64,000 nt of DNA, taken from Cyprinodon diabolis. Its lineage: Eukaryota; Chordata; Actinopteri; Cyprinodontiformes; Cyprinodontidae. The notes under the pieces were generated by a model. The model had not been told where the DNA came from and did no database searches. It worked only from the letters and a program-made list of their open reading frames with translations. The DNA lies in assembly GCA_030533445.1 (NCBI GenBank), contig CM060064.1:4963916-5027915 (forward strand). Reading direction: 5' to 3'. This document shows, in pieces, positions 23,296 to 35,474 of this stretch; position 1 is the stretch's first letter, and each line of letters opens with the position of its first letter. The translations under genes and the position numbers were made by a program.

Positions 23296-24008
23296 TGTCA
23301 TGATCGGTTTAATATCAAACCCACATGCAGAACACAAAGGAGGCTGGGTAAAAGTTTAACAGAGTTTATTAAAGATGTTTGATACAAAAGACATGAACTG
23401 GATCTGGAACAGGTCCGGTTTGGGTTCACTGAAGTCTGCAGAGATAATAGTTTGCTTAGCTGGGCAGGCAGATGATTAAAGAGTCCTTTTTGATAATTCA
23501 GATTCTGCCTTGACGGGGTCCAGGCTTCTCTTGTGAGAGAGGGAATCGTTGGGTCCAGAGACTGTTGGTTCAGCAGAGTGCTCAAGCAGCTGCAGCGTCT
23601 AGCTTCTGACTTTGAATGGCAGACCTTGATCAGAGTTTCCAGCTCTTCACAGAGAGCAGCAGGGGATATCCAAATAGGAATCTTCAGGTTTGGCTCACCA
23701 GGGCTGGAAGGCAGGTTAAGCTCACCCAGAGCTTCAGGCTTGAGACAGGTTTCCTGTGAGCAAAGACAGAGGAAGGTTAGAACCAGTTTTCTCACTTAGA
23801 GACAACTTAGATTCTTTCAGATAACAGAGGCTCAGGTTGCTAACCAAACTAAGGTAAACACTGCGGCGTCGAAGAAAGGTCTGGCAGCTGCTTATGAAGG
23901 GCAGGTCTTCTGATGAGTAGATGCGTCTCAGGTGTGCTGGAGGGCTCCAGCCCAGGAGACCCACAGCGCACTCTGCTGGTGAAGGTGGTACATCTCCAGA
24001 TCCCAACA
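23296..24008 (-). mobile_element. Solo LTR, 713 bp, with 5-bp target duplication
   Basis: On the + strand it runs TGTCATGATCGG ... GATCCCAACA and is flanked by CTAAT at 23291-23295 and 24009-24013. Read on the - strand, TTTAATAAAC supplies a polyadenylation signal before the U5-like end. It inserted at the 5' side of the Rex1-like LINE. Confidence 0.8.
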
Positions 24009-24013
24009 CTAAT

Positions 24014-24708
24014 AGCATTGTTGTGAAAGATAATATCCTACGGATAATGAACAAATTAATAACTAGAACTGGAGTAATAGTTAATTATTTAACTTATTCA
24101 AAATCGAAGGTGAAATTTATTTGGTGTTCTTAGTTGAATAATTGTAGCTTTAATTTGCTTACTTACCAGGGTTTGTGGTTTCACCTCTGGAGGGTTCCTG
24201 GACCAGCTGAAAAGATCCAGGAATCCACACCAATCTAGTGACCCAGGCTAGGTTATCAGCAAAGCTATTAATTATAAATAAATAACCTTTTTATCTCTGT
24301 TTATTCACACTATTACCAAAGGGGGTGGATTTAGCCTGGGTAATTAATCGTCCGCTATATGAAAGACAGAACCACTACAAGTTAAACAATGTCTTTATTC
24401 TAATATTTCAGGATTACAGAAATCTAACATCTATGCAAACACTACACGCTACTAGAAAATAAACACGAGGTACATTAAATGACTAGTTTAAAGAAAACAA
24501 AAAATAATAAAAAAACAAAAAATAATAAAACCCTAAGAGTCTGTTTAGGAACAATAAACGTGTTGAATGTTTCCCCTGGTTCTCTGAGTGGTTTCTCTGC
24601 ATGTGGGACAGATTCCTTAAACTGATCATGATAAATATATTTGATCGGAATCCCAGTGGTCCGACGTGCTGTTTGGGTCGGCAGACCTGACATGTATATT
24701 AATAATAT

Positions 24709-24756
<48 letters not shown>

Positions 24757-24907
24757 CAACCTCGTTATATTTGCATAATGCATGAAGAAAAATAAAATCA
24801 GCAGCGCAAGAGTCTGTTCCGATCATCCGGCCCTTACCCCAGGCTACTGCAGCCCATTGGTTATCATCCCTGACAGTCTAAAGGGCTAGGCCAATCATAA
24901 AGTAGAA
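24014..24907. other. No gene recognised; (ATT)n tract inside
   Basis: AT-rich DNA with an ATT microsatellite at about 24708-24754. The frames reported in it are short or read through the repeat. Confidence 0.5.
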
Positions 24908-25290
24908 CAGCGGTCCCCAACCTTTTTTCCACCACGGAGCGCTATATGTCAGACAATATTTTCACGGACCGGCCGGGAGGGGGGGGGAATACGATCAAGC
25001 AAAATGATACGACTGGCATAAAATCAAATACAAACAGCATCCGATCTAGGCGTAATCAGAGACAATGACAAATGAAGTGTGCTCCTGATGTCCAGTCTGC
25101 TCTGTAGCTTTGTTTTGGTTGCTGTAACCGCAGAAAATCCAGCTTCACAAAGATAGGATGTTATAGATAGGATGAGTCTTGAACTGAATTAACCTGTGTC
25201 AAGAGGCACATTTTACTGATGTAATTGGGAGAGAATACGGCAATTTTTTATATTTTTCAAAATAAAACATCACTCAGACTCTGATCGTCG

Positions 25291-25295
<5 letters not shown>
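24908..25295 (+). mobile_element. hAT-like element, left end
   Basis: Starts CAGCGGTCCCCAACC and continues with CACCACGGAGCG...ACGGACCGG, a terminus typical of a widespread vertebrate hAT family. The right end was not identified; the sequence runs into a TA repeat. Confidence 0.5.

Positions 25296-25378
<83 letters not shown>
25296..25378. repeat. (TA)n microsatellite
   Basis: Uninterrupted TA dinucleotide tract of about 80 bases. Confidence 0.95.
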
Positions 25379-25384
<6 letters not shown>

Positions 25385-25431
25385 GACTAGTTTTACAGCA
25401 GAATATATCCAAGTCTAGTGAAGGGGAGGAA

Positions 25432-26012
25432 CAGTGGCGGATCTAGACCAAATGTACCACGGGGCCATGAGGGGGCCAGCGTGTTTTCATGGGGGCCCAG
25501 AAAAGCATGAAATAAAAGCAAGAGATTCAAATATATTAATATAGCTGCATGAAGTGACATTTCTTTTCAATGTGGTTCAATAAAAGTTCTATTTCTTATG
25601 AGGTCAATATACATTTATAATTTAGGAATTTTCATATTTTTTTGACCTAATTTAAGTTAAAACTACAGTTTTCTATAAATTTGGATTTGAACTAAAGAAA
25701 ATTTTTTAAATTCATTTGTAAAAATTAGAGCATTTTTTTTATTTGTTGTGGGGGGAAAAAACATAACACATGAAAACTGGGATTCTATCTCAATCCCACT
25801 GAAGCTATCACCTTATTGTTTTTGAATAATTAGTAAAACAGAATTTGTAATGAAACAATGAAATAGATCCAAATGACCTATCAGTAATCATGTCTGTTTC
25901 AGCACATATCATCATTAGAATATCTTTTAAGTATTATGTCTTCAGTACAGGGGCCAGGACATGATCTACAGGGGCACTGGCCCCCGTTGGCCCCTGTCTA
26001 GAACCGGCCATG
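25432..26012. mobile_element. hAT-type MITE, 581 bp
   Basis: Inverted termini CAGTGGCGGATCTAGAC and, reversed from the right end, CATGGCCGGTTCTAGAC. It is flanked by GGGAGGAA (25424-25431) and GTGAGGAA (26013-26020), an 8-bp duplication with one mismatch. The interior is AT-rich and non-coding. Confidence 0.75.
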
Positions 26013-26020
26013 GTGAGGAA

Positions 26021-26646
26021 TGATGACACCGTGGCGAGGTGCACTGTATGCTGAAGTTCCATGAAAAACAGCACAACCGATGTTTAAGGCTACAAGATTG
26101 AAAGTATTAAAAATAAAACACCAATACTGTTCTGTTTAGTGTTTAAGAAATTACTGTTATTTAATAAACAGTTGTTGAAAAGTTGCTGGCCTTAAGTGTG
26201 TATGTATGGGGCATAGTGTGTTTTCCACAGGGGGCGGGCGGTTGGGGGATAAGCATCTTCCTGAAATGAGTTTTTGGAACTTGGGATGTCTGGTAATGAT
26301 AGGATAAACCAACCAACCCCTTGATGAATATGATAAAATAGCATAACCCCAATAAAAATATGTTGGTAAATGTTCCATGGTAAGGTTTGTTTAGTAAACA
26401 CAGGTGCTGCTACCCATAAACTTCAAGCTAGCACTAGTGGCTAATGATTAGTTTTTGTAGCCTACACTGAGTGCATCCTCTCTGACAGGATTTCTAAACA
26501 TTTCTAATGGTTCATCATTTTGTCATAGGCATCCCTTTTTACACAATGAGTGCACAGTAGTCCAATGTTAAGACTGAATAGATCTGTTGAGAACCTACAA
26601 TAACTTCTTATGATGACATAACGTGATAATATGTGTGATTCACTGT
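26021..26646. other. No gene recognised
   Basis: Overlapping - strand frames of 63-73 codons at 26157-26401 share no family signature and are considered chance. Confidence 0.4.
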
Positions 26647-26654
26647 GACCTCTC

Positions 26655-26705
<51 letters not shown>
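26647..26705. repeat. (TC)n microsatellite
   Basis: Dinucleotide tract with one interruption (CGC). Confidence 0.95.
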
Positions 26706-26707
<2 letters not shown>

Positions 26708-26829
26708 GATCTAAGAATTGTTGCTGTGGTGGAGTTTACATTTTACAGTGTTAACAAGTTAACAAATTAAATTCATTTTGGAAGTACTTTAAGTGTCCAC
26801 TCTCACTAATTTCCATTAACATGGCCTCA

Positions 26830-26935
26830 AGGTATTGCGCAGTTGGTATACACATTCAGTACACCAAAAAAAATGTGGTGGACTGGTCTAGTCCAAAATG
26901 CCAGGGCCGATTTTTTTGTCCCAGTCCACCCCTGC
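26830..26935 (-). mobile_element. DNA transposon (hAT MITE) terminal fragment
   Basis: The right end, reversed, reads CAGGGGTGGACTGGGACAAA, a common teleost MITE terminus. The following CGGCCCTGGCATTTTGGACT also fits. The other end is not visible. Confidence 0.5.
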
Positions 26936-27029
26936 CTGCAACATATATTAAAATATTTATACCCAATGATCACAATCTCCACCTGTTTGTGTTCTTCTTA
27001 ACCGAGCTTACCAGCTTTTAGTTGCTTTT

Positions 27030-27135
27030 CGCTTTGTTTGAGCACAATGGCAGCCCACTGCTCACCAATGGAATGGGTTAAACGCAGTGGCATATTTCTC
27101 CAATGTGTGATCAATAAAGTTGAATTATTATTATG
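27030..27135 (+). repeat. SINE 3' body and tail
   Basis: Shares AGCACAATGGCAGCCCACTG...GGATGGGTTAAA-type sequence with 37150-37262 and, inverted, with the SINE at 47225-47457. It ends in AATAAAGTTGAATTATTATT. The tRNA-like head is missing. Confidence 0.6.
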
Positions 27136-27413
27136 TGTTTCATGATAAAGAGATCTTGTTTTCATTTAAATATCTATTATCATGTACCTTCCGATGTCTT
27201 ATTGTGGCTTCAGTCCTTCATCACTTCAAACCATGAGAATTCAATCTTCAAGCTGATTTTTCAGTTCATCTATTTTTGTATGACTGAACACTAATTTATA
27301 CAACACCCCTGATCCGTGTGTTTATGTGTATGTTTATGTAATTCTAGCACAGAGCAGGGATTTTTCCAAGACAGAGTTAAATAAAAGCACATCTTTTTGA
27401 TTTTCAAAACTAC

Positions 27414-28652
27414 TTTATTCAGACACCTCAATATATAAATAGAAGAACACGTTGTAAGAAATATTGAAACTTACATCCAAATATATATATTCAAAGCACT
27501 ATGTGACCATGTAAGATGCTTCACAGTCACTGAACACTCTCATTGCACAAACACAAAAGCTTTAAACATACAATGAAAACCTCAGTCCACTGATGCATGT
27601 GGGGATACATTTTGCTGTTTTTTTTCAGTGAGAAGAAAACATCATATTTGAAGAATATTACATACAATAATAGCACAGAAACAAAAAAGGAAAGTCACCT
27701 TCAGAAATATTATGATGGGTCTGTTGAAATGATGCTTCCCGTTAGTGATCTCAAAACTACCCTGACTTAAAATGAACTGTAAGACTATGCAAACACAGGG
27801 AAAGTAAAACCTTGCTATTCTTCTTTTTTTATCTTTAAATCTTTGACAACAAATATGTTGAAAAAAGAAACCAACTCTACAATTAATTAGTCAGACAATA
27901 TAGTAATTAGTTTCACAAAAAGTGTTTGTGTCTCTGACAATACTGAATAGTATTCAGGTTCAGTTTTCACTTGGTAGTTAGGCACCAGCACAAAACTGAA
28001 GAGAGCATTGAGAAGCTATTTGTACATTCTATTTGTTTTTTTGTTTTTTTACAAGGCTTCTTATAGGCAGTGGCTCAGAACACACCAGAGGGGAGGCACC
28101 ATGAATAGAAGAATGTTGATCACAGCTAGAAATGACATAGAGGGGTAAATACATTCCTGTCTGAGGAGAAAATGCAATGCCTTTAAAGTCGTAGGGAATT
28201 CATATTTAAATTTCAAATCATTCTGGCTTAAACATGTATATAAATGTACTCAGACATTATTGTTCCCAAAATTCTACTTAAAAAAAAAAAAATCCTGTCT
28301 TAAAAGCTGTGTTTTTTTTTCCGTTATTTTATGTAGGCCAGTTAGTTTTACATCAGCTTGTCCACCTAAATTCGGCCAATCATATATCAACGGTCTTCTG
28401 TCAATCAAATTTTTTGATCATAGCATCTTGATTCATATGTCGCAGCTAACATACTCAACGGATGAAATACGAAATCAGAATCAATTTACTCAACCACTGA
28501 GTTCCGTCCCAGTGTTCATGGGGATGGACGTCTGTGTACACAACATCATCGTCCCTGCTTTCCTTCTCTAAATAAAACATTTATGACGGAGAAGACTCAT
28601 CCAGGACTTCCGACACAAAAATCTCCTCCTCTTGCATGTTTCCGCTGTCCAT
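27414..28652 (-). other. Candidate small spliced gene, unrecognised
   Basis: Two signals lie on the - strand. At 28652-28581 a frame starts in a strong context (GCCATGG) and encodes 23 acidic residues (MDSGNMQEEEIFVSEVLDES...) before a stop. At 28160-28061, after the acceptor TTTTCTCCTCAG, an open frame runs QECIYPSMSF and then a hydrophobic stretch LAVINILLFMVPPLW to a stop. A possible 3' UTR follows with AATAAA at 27419-27414. I cannot find a convincing donor linking the two, and I do not recognise the protein. It could be chance. Confidence 0.2.
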
Positions 28653-29448
28653 GGCGTTCCTTGACAGTGTTGTTTCTAAGTCACCAATTTAGTGCTACTT
28701 GGTCCCAATGTAATTTTCTATTGAGAACCTACTAGCACGAAGCTGCTAACTGGTTAGCAAGATGCCTCCGAGATACTGATCACAATCAAACTTGCTTGCA
28801 AACCTTCTGCCACAACAATGGCAGACAACAATGGCCATTGATAATCGACCAATAAAATTCATTTTATTCACTTGTGTAAAGTCGGGAAAACACTAGTTGT
28901 AACTGTAGGGTTACTGCAGGAACAGGACATGCAGTAGCAAGTGGAATATTCTTCTATGAGAAGGGGCATGGTTAGATTTGTTAAATTAGGCACTGTGGAT
29001 ACCAGTGGAATTAATGCTGGGTACAGTATATGGTGGTCTTTCATATGCCTTTACACTAAGTAGAACAATGTGATAGCATAATATGTCCGTTCATCTTTTT
29101 GTGTGCCCTTAACTTGCACTTGAAATGTAGCTATTAACCTGGTGTAAAAAGGGTGACCACAGTATGTAATCATTCTGGTAACCCAATGATCAATATAATC
29201 ACAACTGAACACTGGTTAATTGACAAAGATTCCCCAACAAAAGTCTTTTGAACCTTAAAGTAAATAAATACCTCTCTGCATAACATCACCTGACTCTAGT
29301 ATCTATTAGAATCGGTGTTAGATTACCTGGAAGCTCTGTTTAAATTTGATTCTATCATAGTTAAGATGAAGACATGAATCATTGTTGGGACAACAACAGG
29401 TCAACTGATGGTCAAAAAGGCAGTCTTGGATGGTTATTCTGCTGCAGA
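28653..29448. other. No gene recognised
   Basis: Unique-looking AT-rich DNA between the candidate small gene and a Tc1 element. Nothing supported. Confidence 0.4.
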
Positions 29449-30713
29449 TATACTGCCTGGCCAAAAAAAAAGTTTGCCACCCGGATTCAACTAAGCAAAT
29501 AGGTACGAGCCTCCTATTGGATAATTACTGCATGGGCGATTATCTTTCAGCTGGCAACAAGTTATTTAACCCTAACTGGTGCAATGACTTGCTTCTCATT
29601 TCCTAAACAACCATGTCGAAAGACACATCCCGTGGTCGGGGAAAAGATGTCAGTCTGTGAGAAAAGGGCAAATCATTGGCATGTATCAAGCAGAGAAAAC
29701 ATCTAAAGAGATTGCAGAAACTACTAAAATTGGGTTAAGAACTGTTCAACGCATTATTAAAAACTGGAAGGATAGTGGGGACCCATCATCTTCAAGGAAG
29801 AAATGTGGCCGGAAAAAAATCCTGAATGATCGTTATCAGCGATCACTTAAACGTGTGGTGAGATCAAATCAATGAAAAACAACAGTAGAACTCAGGGCTA
29901 TGTTTAATACTGAAAGTAGGAGCATTTCCACACGCACAATGCGAAGGGAACTCGAGGCATTGGGACTGAACAGCTGTTTAGCCGTAAGAAAACCACTAAT
30001 CCGTGAGGCTAACCGGAAAAAAATGCTTCAATTTGTTAGGAGCATCAATATTTGACTGTGGAGCAATGGAAGAAGGTCATGTGGTCTGATGAGTCCAGAT
30101 TTACCCTGTTCCAGAGTGATGGGCAAATCAGGGTAAGAAGAGAGGCAGGTGAAGTGATGCACCCACCATGCCTAGTGCCTACTGTACAAGTCTGTGGGAG
30201 CGGTGTTATGATATGGGGTTGCTGCAGTTGGTCAGGTCTAGGTTCAGCAACAGTATGTGCTCAAAGAATGAGGTCAGGCCTACCTGAATATACTGAATAG
30301 ACCAGGTTATTCCATCAATGGACTTTTTCTTCCCTGGTGGCACAGGCATATTCCAAGATGACAATGCCAGGATTCATTGGGCTCAAATTGTGAAAGACTG
30401 GTTCAGGGAGCATGACACATCATTTTCACACATGGATTGGCCACCACAGAGTTCAGACCTCAACCCCATTGAGAATCTTTGGGATGTGCTAGAGAGGGCT
30501 TTGGGCAGCGGTCAGACTCTACCATCAATGCAAGATCTTGGTGAAAAATTAATGCAACACTGGATGGACATACATTTTTTGACATTGCAGAAGCTTATTG
30601 AAACAATGCCACAGCAAATGTGTGCCATAATCAAAGCTAAAGGTGGTCCAACAAAGCATTAGAGTGAGTAACCTTTTTTTTGGTGGCGACTTTTTTTTTG
30701 TCCAGGCAGTGTA
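29449..30713 (+). mobile_element. Tc1-like transposon with broken transposase
   Basis: Inverted ends: TACTGCCTGGCCAAAAAAAA on the left and, reversed, CACTGCCTGGACAAAAAAAA on the right, each next to TA. The transposase is spread over three frames. A paired-type helix-turn-helix lies at 29657-29875 (EIAETTKIGLRTVQRIIKNW). A WSDESRFTLF segment is at 30052-30300. The terminal DDE part is at 30318-30662 ([26 protein letters not shown]). It ends KAKGGPTKH. Frameshifts and stops make it inactive. The catalytic-domain motifs themselves are preserved. Confidence 0.88.
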
Positions 30714-33507
30714 TAAGACCATCTACTAATGCAGTCCATGAGAAAACATCTAGTAAAACAATTTTAGCTGTGTTCAAAATAATATTTGCATTTATCATGG
30801 TCTGACTTGATGGCTAGAGAATATATGGCAGTAATTTAGAGGCCTTGTCATTTCAAAGCATGCTGAAGATTATGTTTAATTTTATCATATTGACAGATGG
30901 TTAGAAAGTTTAAGCAGATAGCATCTGGCCATTGATTTTACAGAATTTTTCTCCTTCCGGATGTGTATGTATTGAGGACTTGAGCATTGTATCATTGACT
31001 TTGCAGCAATCTTTTGTACTGAGCTTAAAACACGAAAGATCTCAAATCAAACAAAATCATCATTGTATCACTTTGCAGTATTTATCAAAATTCAAAGGTT
31101 CTGGGAAAATTTCACATACTTTCTTATTCTCTCTTCCAAGTTTAAAGATTCCAATATATAGGTTACATTCAATTCAACTCAATTTAAAAAATACTTAATC
31201 AATCCCAAAGGAAAATTAAATGATGCCGTAACTCAACATTTAATTTTCAGTTGAGATTAATAAAGTTGCTCTTAACATATAAAGAGGATTTGGATGAAAC
31301 CCCCACCTTATCTTTAAAGTATTTGGGTTGGTTTGTATGCGCTTCTGTTTTAAAAGTGGATTTAAGTTTTGTTGAGATATTACGCTTCGTATTCAAATAT
31401 CAGCCTACTCCCTGTTTTGATTTATGAGCACCCATAAATTTGACTCAATCTTTTTCCAAGCCATTCACCCTTAACATGTTACCAGTCCATCAAAGCGCAA
31501 CACAAAGACACACAGGACTAATTACGTGGGACACTCCAATATTAAAGACAAATTAAGAGCCCAAATAACCAGTCATGATATACGACTATGTGGTAAAGTC
31601 AAAGTACCCAGAGAGCCGACTCATGCATTGGAACCCTCAACACTGATTTATCGATTAAAGAAAACTTGCTTTAAATGAATGAGAACTCCTCACATGTCCG
31701 GAGCAGGCCAGTCTGAGATGACAACATCTGAATTTATTGCTCCAGATAGCTCTGAAGAAAAACATTGACACCATGCTCCTCTGAAGAGGCACTGTTTATC
31801 CTTCTGGAGGTCAGTGTTCCTTGCCAGATGGGTTAAGATGTGTGTCTGAGCTGGGGCTATGTGTGAAGGTACCTGAACCTTATTGTTTCTGTCACCCTGC
31901 TGCCTTGTAAACAATGCTGGGCAGAGACAAGGGAGTGAAAGCACTGCTTAGGTCTTGTTTAGTGAATCTGTCTGGTTGGACAGAATTGTGTCCTTACTCC
32001 ATCAAATAGTTAACTTACGCTGTGGGGCTGTTGTTATAAATAAAATTTCCCTCATTTCCCTTGCTTTCCTCTGGTTTCTCATTGAAATATATATATATCT
32101 GACATATTACATCCTTAATAAGCCAAAGTGGTCAGCTCCTCCAGTTGATAGGCAACTGTGAGGAAAATACCTGCTCAGCTGTGGCTAAAATCTTATCTCC
32201 ATTTTGAATCCCTCATCAGATTAAGAGATCTGGTTTCTATTGTAAAACACAGGATGTAAAAGTTATGTTGACATGCCCAAATTCACATTTCATTGGGCAA
32301 TTTGAGTTTGAATGTTCATTAGTAGTTTTGAATGCTCATGAACTCATGAACTTAAGTTGAAATTTCAGAACTTATTACTTACAATGTTAAGTTTAAGTCA
32401 ATTATAGAAATAAGCCATGATGGCTAACTTAAGGATATTGCTTTTTACATTAAAAAGTCCAGACCAAGACCCAACTGGTTACCAAACTAAAATAATTCCC
32501 CCATTTTTCACAAAATGTTTTATTATTTAAACTTTACTTTAAATCAAATTTACTTCATTGTTGTTTTCTTCACTCCGGGTAAAAATGAATCCTTCATCAT
32601 TTGTGACTTTCTCTTAACAGTCATTCAGTGGTTATCAGTGAATTAATTTCCAAGTTTCTTCTTCGAGCACTATGGAGAGACACTCAAATTAAACAAACCC
32701 ACTGAGTTTTGAAGCTCAACGAGTTACTTTTGCTTTTTTTAGCTCCCACTTGTTCAACCAAAAAATTCAGCAAAAACAAATTCAGTAAAATACTTTTCTG
32801 CCAACATTGTGAATACTGTTACTGACATATGGATTGTACTATTTATTACATAAATCAGAGTTTTAAACTTGTTACTATGTCCATAAATCTGCAAATCATG
32901 TCATTTTTTTTCTGTGCTGTTGCTGTTTGTACAGCTCTCACTGTAGCACAACAACTTTCTTAGATACTAGTTTTCTAGATTTAATGATTTACTTTCTCCT
33001 GTTACTTTTTGGATTCTTGTGGGCATCCACAGCTATAATGTGCTTATTACAAAAACTGAATGACACAGACAGAGTGAGGGCTGTCTCTCTGATAAACAAA
33101 ATGGGCACCACCAACCATGGTAGTCAGAGATTCTGCTAGAACAATCCAAGCCTTTTGAACTATTACACCATGCCTTTCCTCTTAAATGCATAACAAGATG
33201 GGCTGCACGTGTACATTTCCAATTATTACTTACCTGTTCTTTCTTTTTTTGTTTCTTTTATTTCTTTTAAAGCATTCTTGTGGTTGTAGGTTGTAGGGTT
33301 GATGATTTGACCATAGGAAACCAATGTCATACTCCTGTTTGTGTGCAAAATATTTGCAATTTAAGTTGATTTTGTCTACTTTACGGTATATGTACTATTT
33401 TGCATTAGTATGTAACTCAATATCATTATTATATAACTTATTTTGATCTTTTCCTTTCCTACTTTGTTTTTAAGTTTAAATTTAAAAGAATTTCTGTTAA
33501 GGAAGAT
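30714..33507. other. No gene recognised; short LINE-like tail near 31160-31220
   Basis: Mostly unique AT-rich DNA. Around 31165-31220, on the - strand, TTTCCTTTGGGATTGATT and a GAATTGAATG-like end resemble a LINE 3' terminus. Frames at 31690-31944 and 32927-33139 have no recognisable domain. Confidence 0.45.
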
Positions 33508-33795
33508 TCAATTCAATTTCAATTCAGTTTATTTATATAGTGCCAAATTCACAATACATGTCATCTCAAGGCACTTTACAGTTCAACCAGATCATACAGT
33601 CAAATTGATACAAAGTTTTCTATTTAAGGAAAACCAGTTGATTGCATCGACTCATTGACTCAAATGCAATCCCTCACACTAAGCATGCTTGTAGCGACAT
33701 TGGAGAGGAAAAACTCCCTTTTAACAGGAAGAAACCTCCAGCAGAACCAGGCTCAGTGTGAGCGGCCATCTGCTGAGGCCGACTGGGGTTCAGGA
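33508..33795 (-). mobile_element. L2 LINE 3' UTR, 5'-truncated
   Basis: Begins with the TTCAATTTCAATTCAGTTTA tail (+ strand) and matches the 60826-62936 L2 copy through the CCATCTGCTGAGGCCGACT block, where it is truncated. Confidence 0.85.
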
Positions 33796-34630
33796 AAAGG
33801 ACATAATTTTACAATTACATTTGTTTCATTTCTAATTTCTTGATTGAAAAAAAAAAAATAAAAAAAAAAAATGGAAAGATGTAAATATCTTCCAGAGGTC
33901 CTAAACAAGACACTACATTGTGTCCGTGTTTTAGCCAAGGGGGTGAGAACTGTTTAAATACGAATAGCCCCTTTTATCACAGAAAGTATAATTTTCAAGA
34001 GCAATGATAAACAAAGAAAGCCTAGGAAAATAGATCTAAGATTTTTTTTCCAGAATTTAGAAGAAATTAATATTTAAAGTTTACAAATAAAAAAGGAAAT
34101 CTATTTTGTCCAAAGAGGAAAGCTAAATAGTCCACTGTAAATTTGAAAAATGATGAACAATAGTTAGCATTTTGTGGTACTGACCGCTTTGCCAGTCATA
34201 GTCTCACAGGAAAGGATAATAATCCCATTGATTAGTGATAGATAACGGAGAAAAAAAAAATGAGGAGGAAATGTCAGGGAGAGTGAAAAGAAGGGTAGTT
34301 TCTGTGACGCATTTTCATATGACTCGTGATTCCAGATGAGACTACTCTAGTGTTAAGATAATATACCAAATAAATAGGCCTCTTTGTGTGTGTTTTAGAC
34401 ACAGTGCATTAACGTGTTGCAAGCACTTTACTGTTCCTGTCTCTATTTTGTCTGATCATTTTTAACAGTCAATGGAAAACAGAATCCTAACTGAGAGTTG
34501 TTTCAGCAGTAATACCTAAGAAAAAAAGGTCTTTATAAACTGTACAATGAACATCTGATCTTGTTTTTCCATTGGCAGCTTCAGGCCATTTTTTCCATCC
34601 AACCTGCTTTGACTCGACCCTTTCCATTAC
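33796..34630. other. 3' flank of mc5r, no other gene
   Basis: Holds A-rich runs and AT-rich DNA. The mc5r 3' UTR must lie here on the - strand, but no canonical hexamer could be assigned with confidence. Confidence 0.4.
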
Positions 34631-35201
34631 TCAGAACTTACCAGCCAGGGCACAGAGGTTGCTGCAGGTATTTCTTAAGCTGTAACAACAGATTATCTCC
34701 TTAAAAGTCTTCCTCATCTCCTGACTCCTGAAGGCGTAGATCAGTGGGTCAATCACAGCATTGCACATAATGAGGATAAGGTACATGTTGAAGTGGGACA
34801 TAAAGCACACACAGTAAAGATTGCGAGGGCAGGATTTCATCAGGATCAGATGAAGGAAGAAGGGAGCCCAGCAAACAATAAAGATGCCAAGGAGGATGGT
34901 GAGCGTGATGGCACCCTTCATGCTGGCTCGCTGGTGGATGGAGTTGTAGCCTGGCAGTGCGGCTATCCTCTTGACATGGGAGCGGGCCAGCATGAACATG
35001 TGACTGTAGAGTGAGGCCATTATTAGCAGCATGGCAAAGAACATGGACACCAGGCAGATAATGACAGGGGTGGTCTCAGAGTAGATGATGAAGACGATTC
35101 CACAGCCGATGCAGAAGGTCCAGATTCCTCCAATGATGCAGCCTGCTCTCTTTACTGTCATGATATTGTGGTACCGCAATGCATAGAAAATGGTGACATA
35201 C
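34631..35201 (-). CDS. mc5r: Melanocortin receptor 5, coding exon 4
   Basis: Encodes the last base of Arg152 and residues 153-341 of MC5R, followed by TGA. MC5R is a Gs-coupled melanocortin GPCR that binds alpha-MSH and ACTH. The exon carries [11 protein letters not shown] (loop 2), TM4, TM5 (about 196-222) and a short loop 3 ([13 protein letters not shown]). TM6 has CWAP (262-265), loop 3 outside is CPRNLYCVC, and TM7 has [12 protein letters not shown] with Asp303. A C-tail with CC at 323-324 is a likely palmitoylation site. The acceptor CATCCTCAG precedes the exon. Loop 2, loop 3 and TM7 are much closer to the family consensus than those of mc2r. Confidence 0.93.
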
Positions 35202-35404
35202 CTGAGGATGAAACACAATTCTTATATTTTTAAGGTAATCTTTGAAAACTTACAAACAAGCATTTGTTAATTTCCGAGGCTTGGAGCTTTAAGTGTTGGT
35301 AGAAAATGCAGCATTTTAATTGAGACCATAATGATGCTGCATTTCATTTTTAAACTTAACTATAATACAAGTGTTTTGCTGTTGAAGTACATATAGCAGA
35401 ATCA

Positions 35405-35474
<70 letters not shown>

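Noticed and set aside
34793..35014. 73-codon + strand frame opposite mc5r exon 4
   Set aside because: Shadow of the conserved receptor exon.
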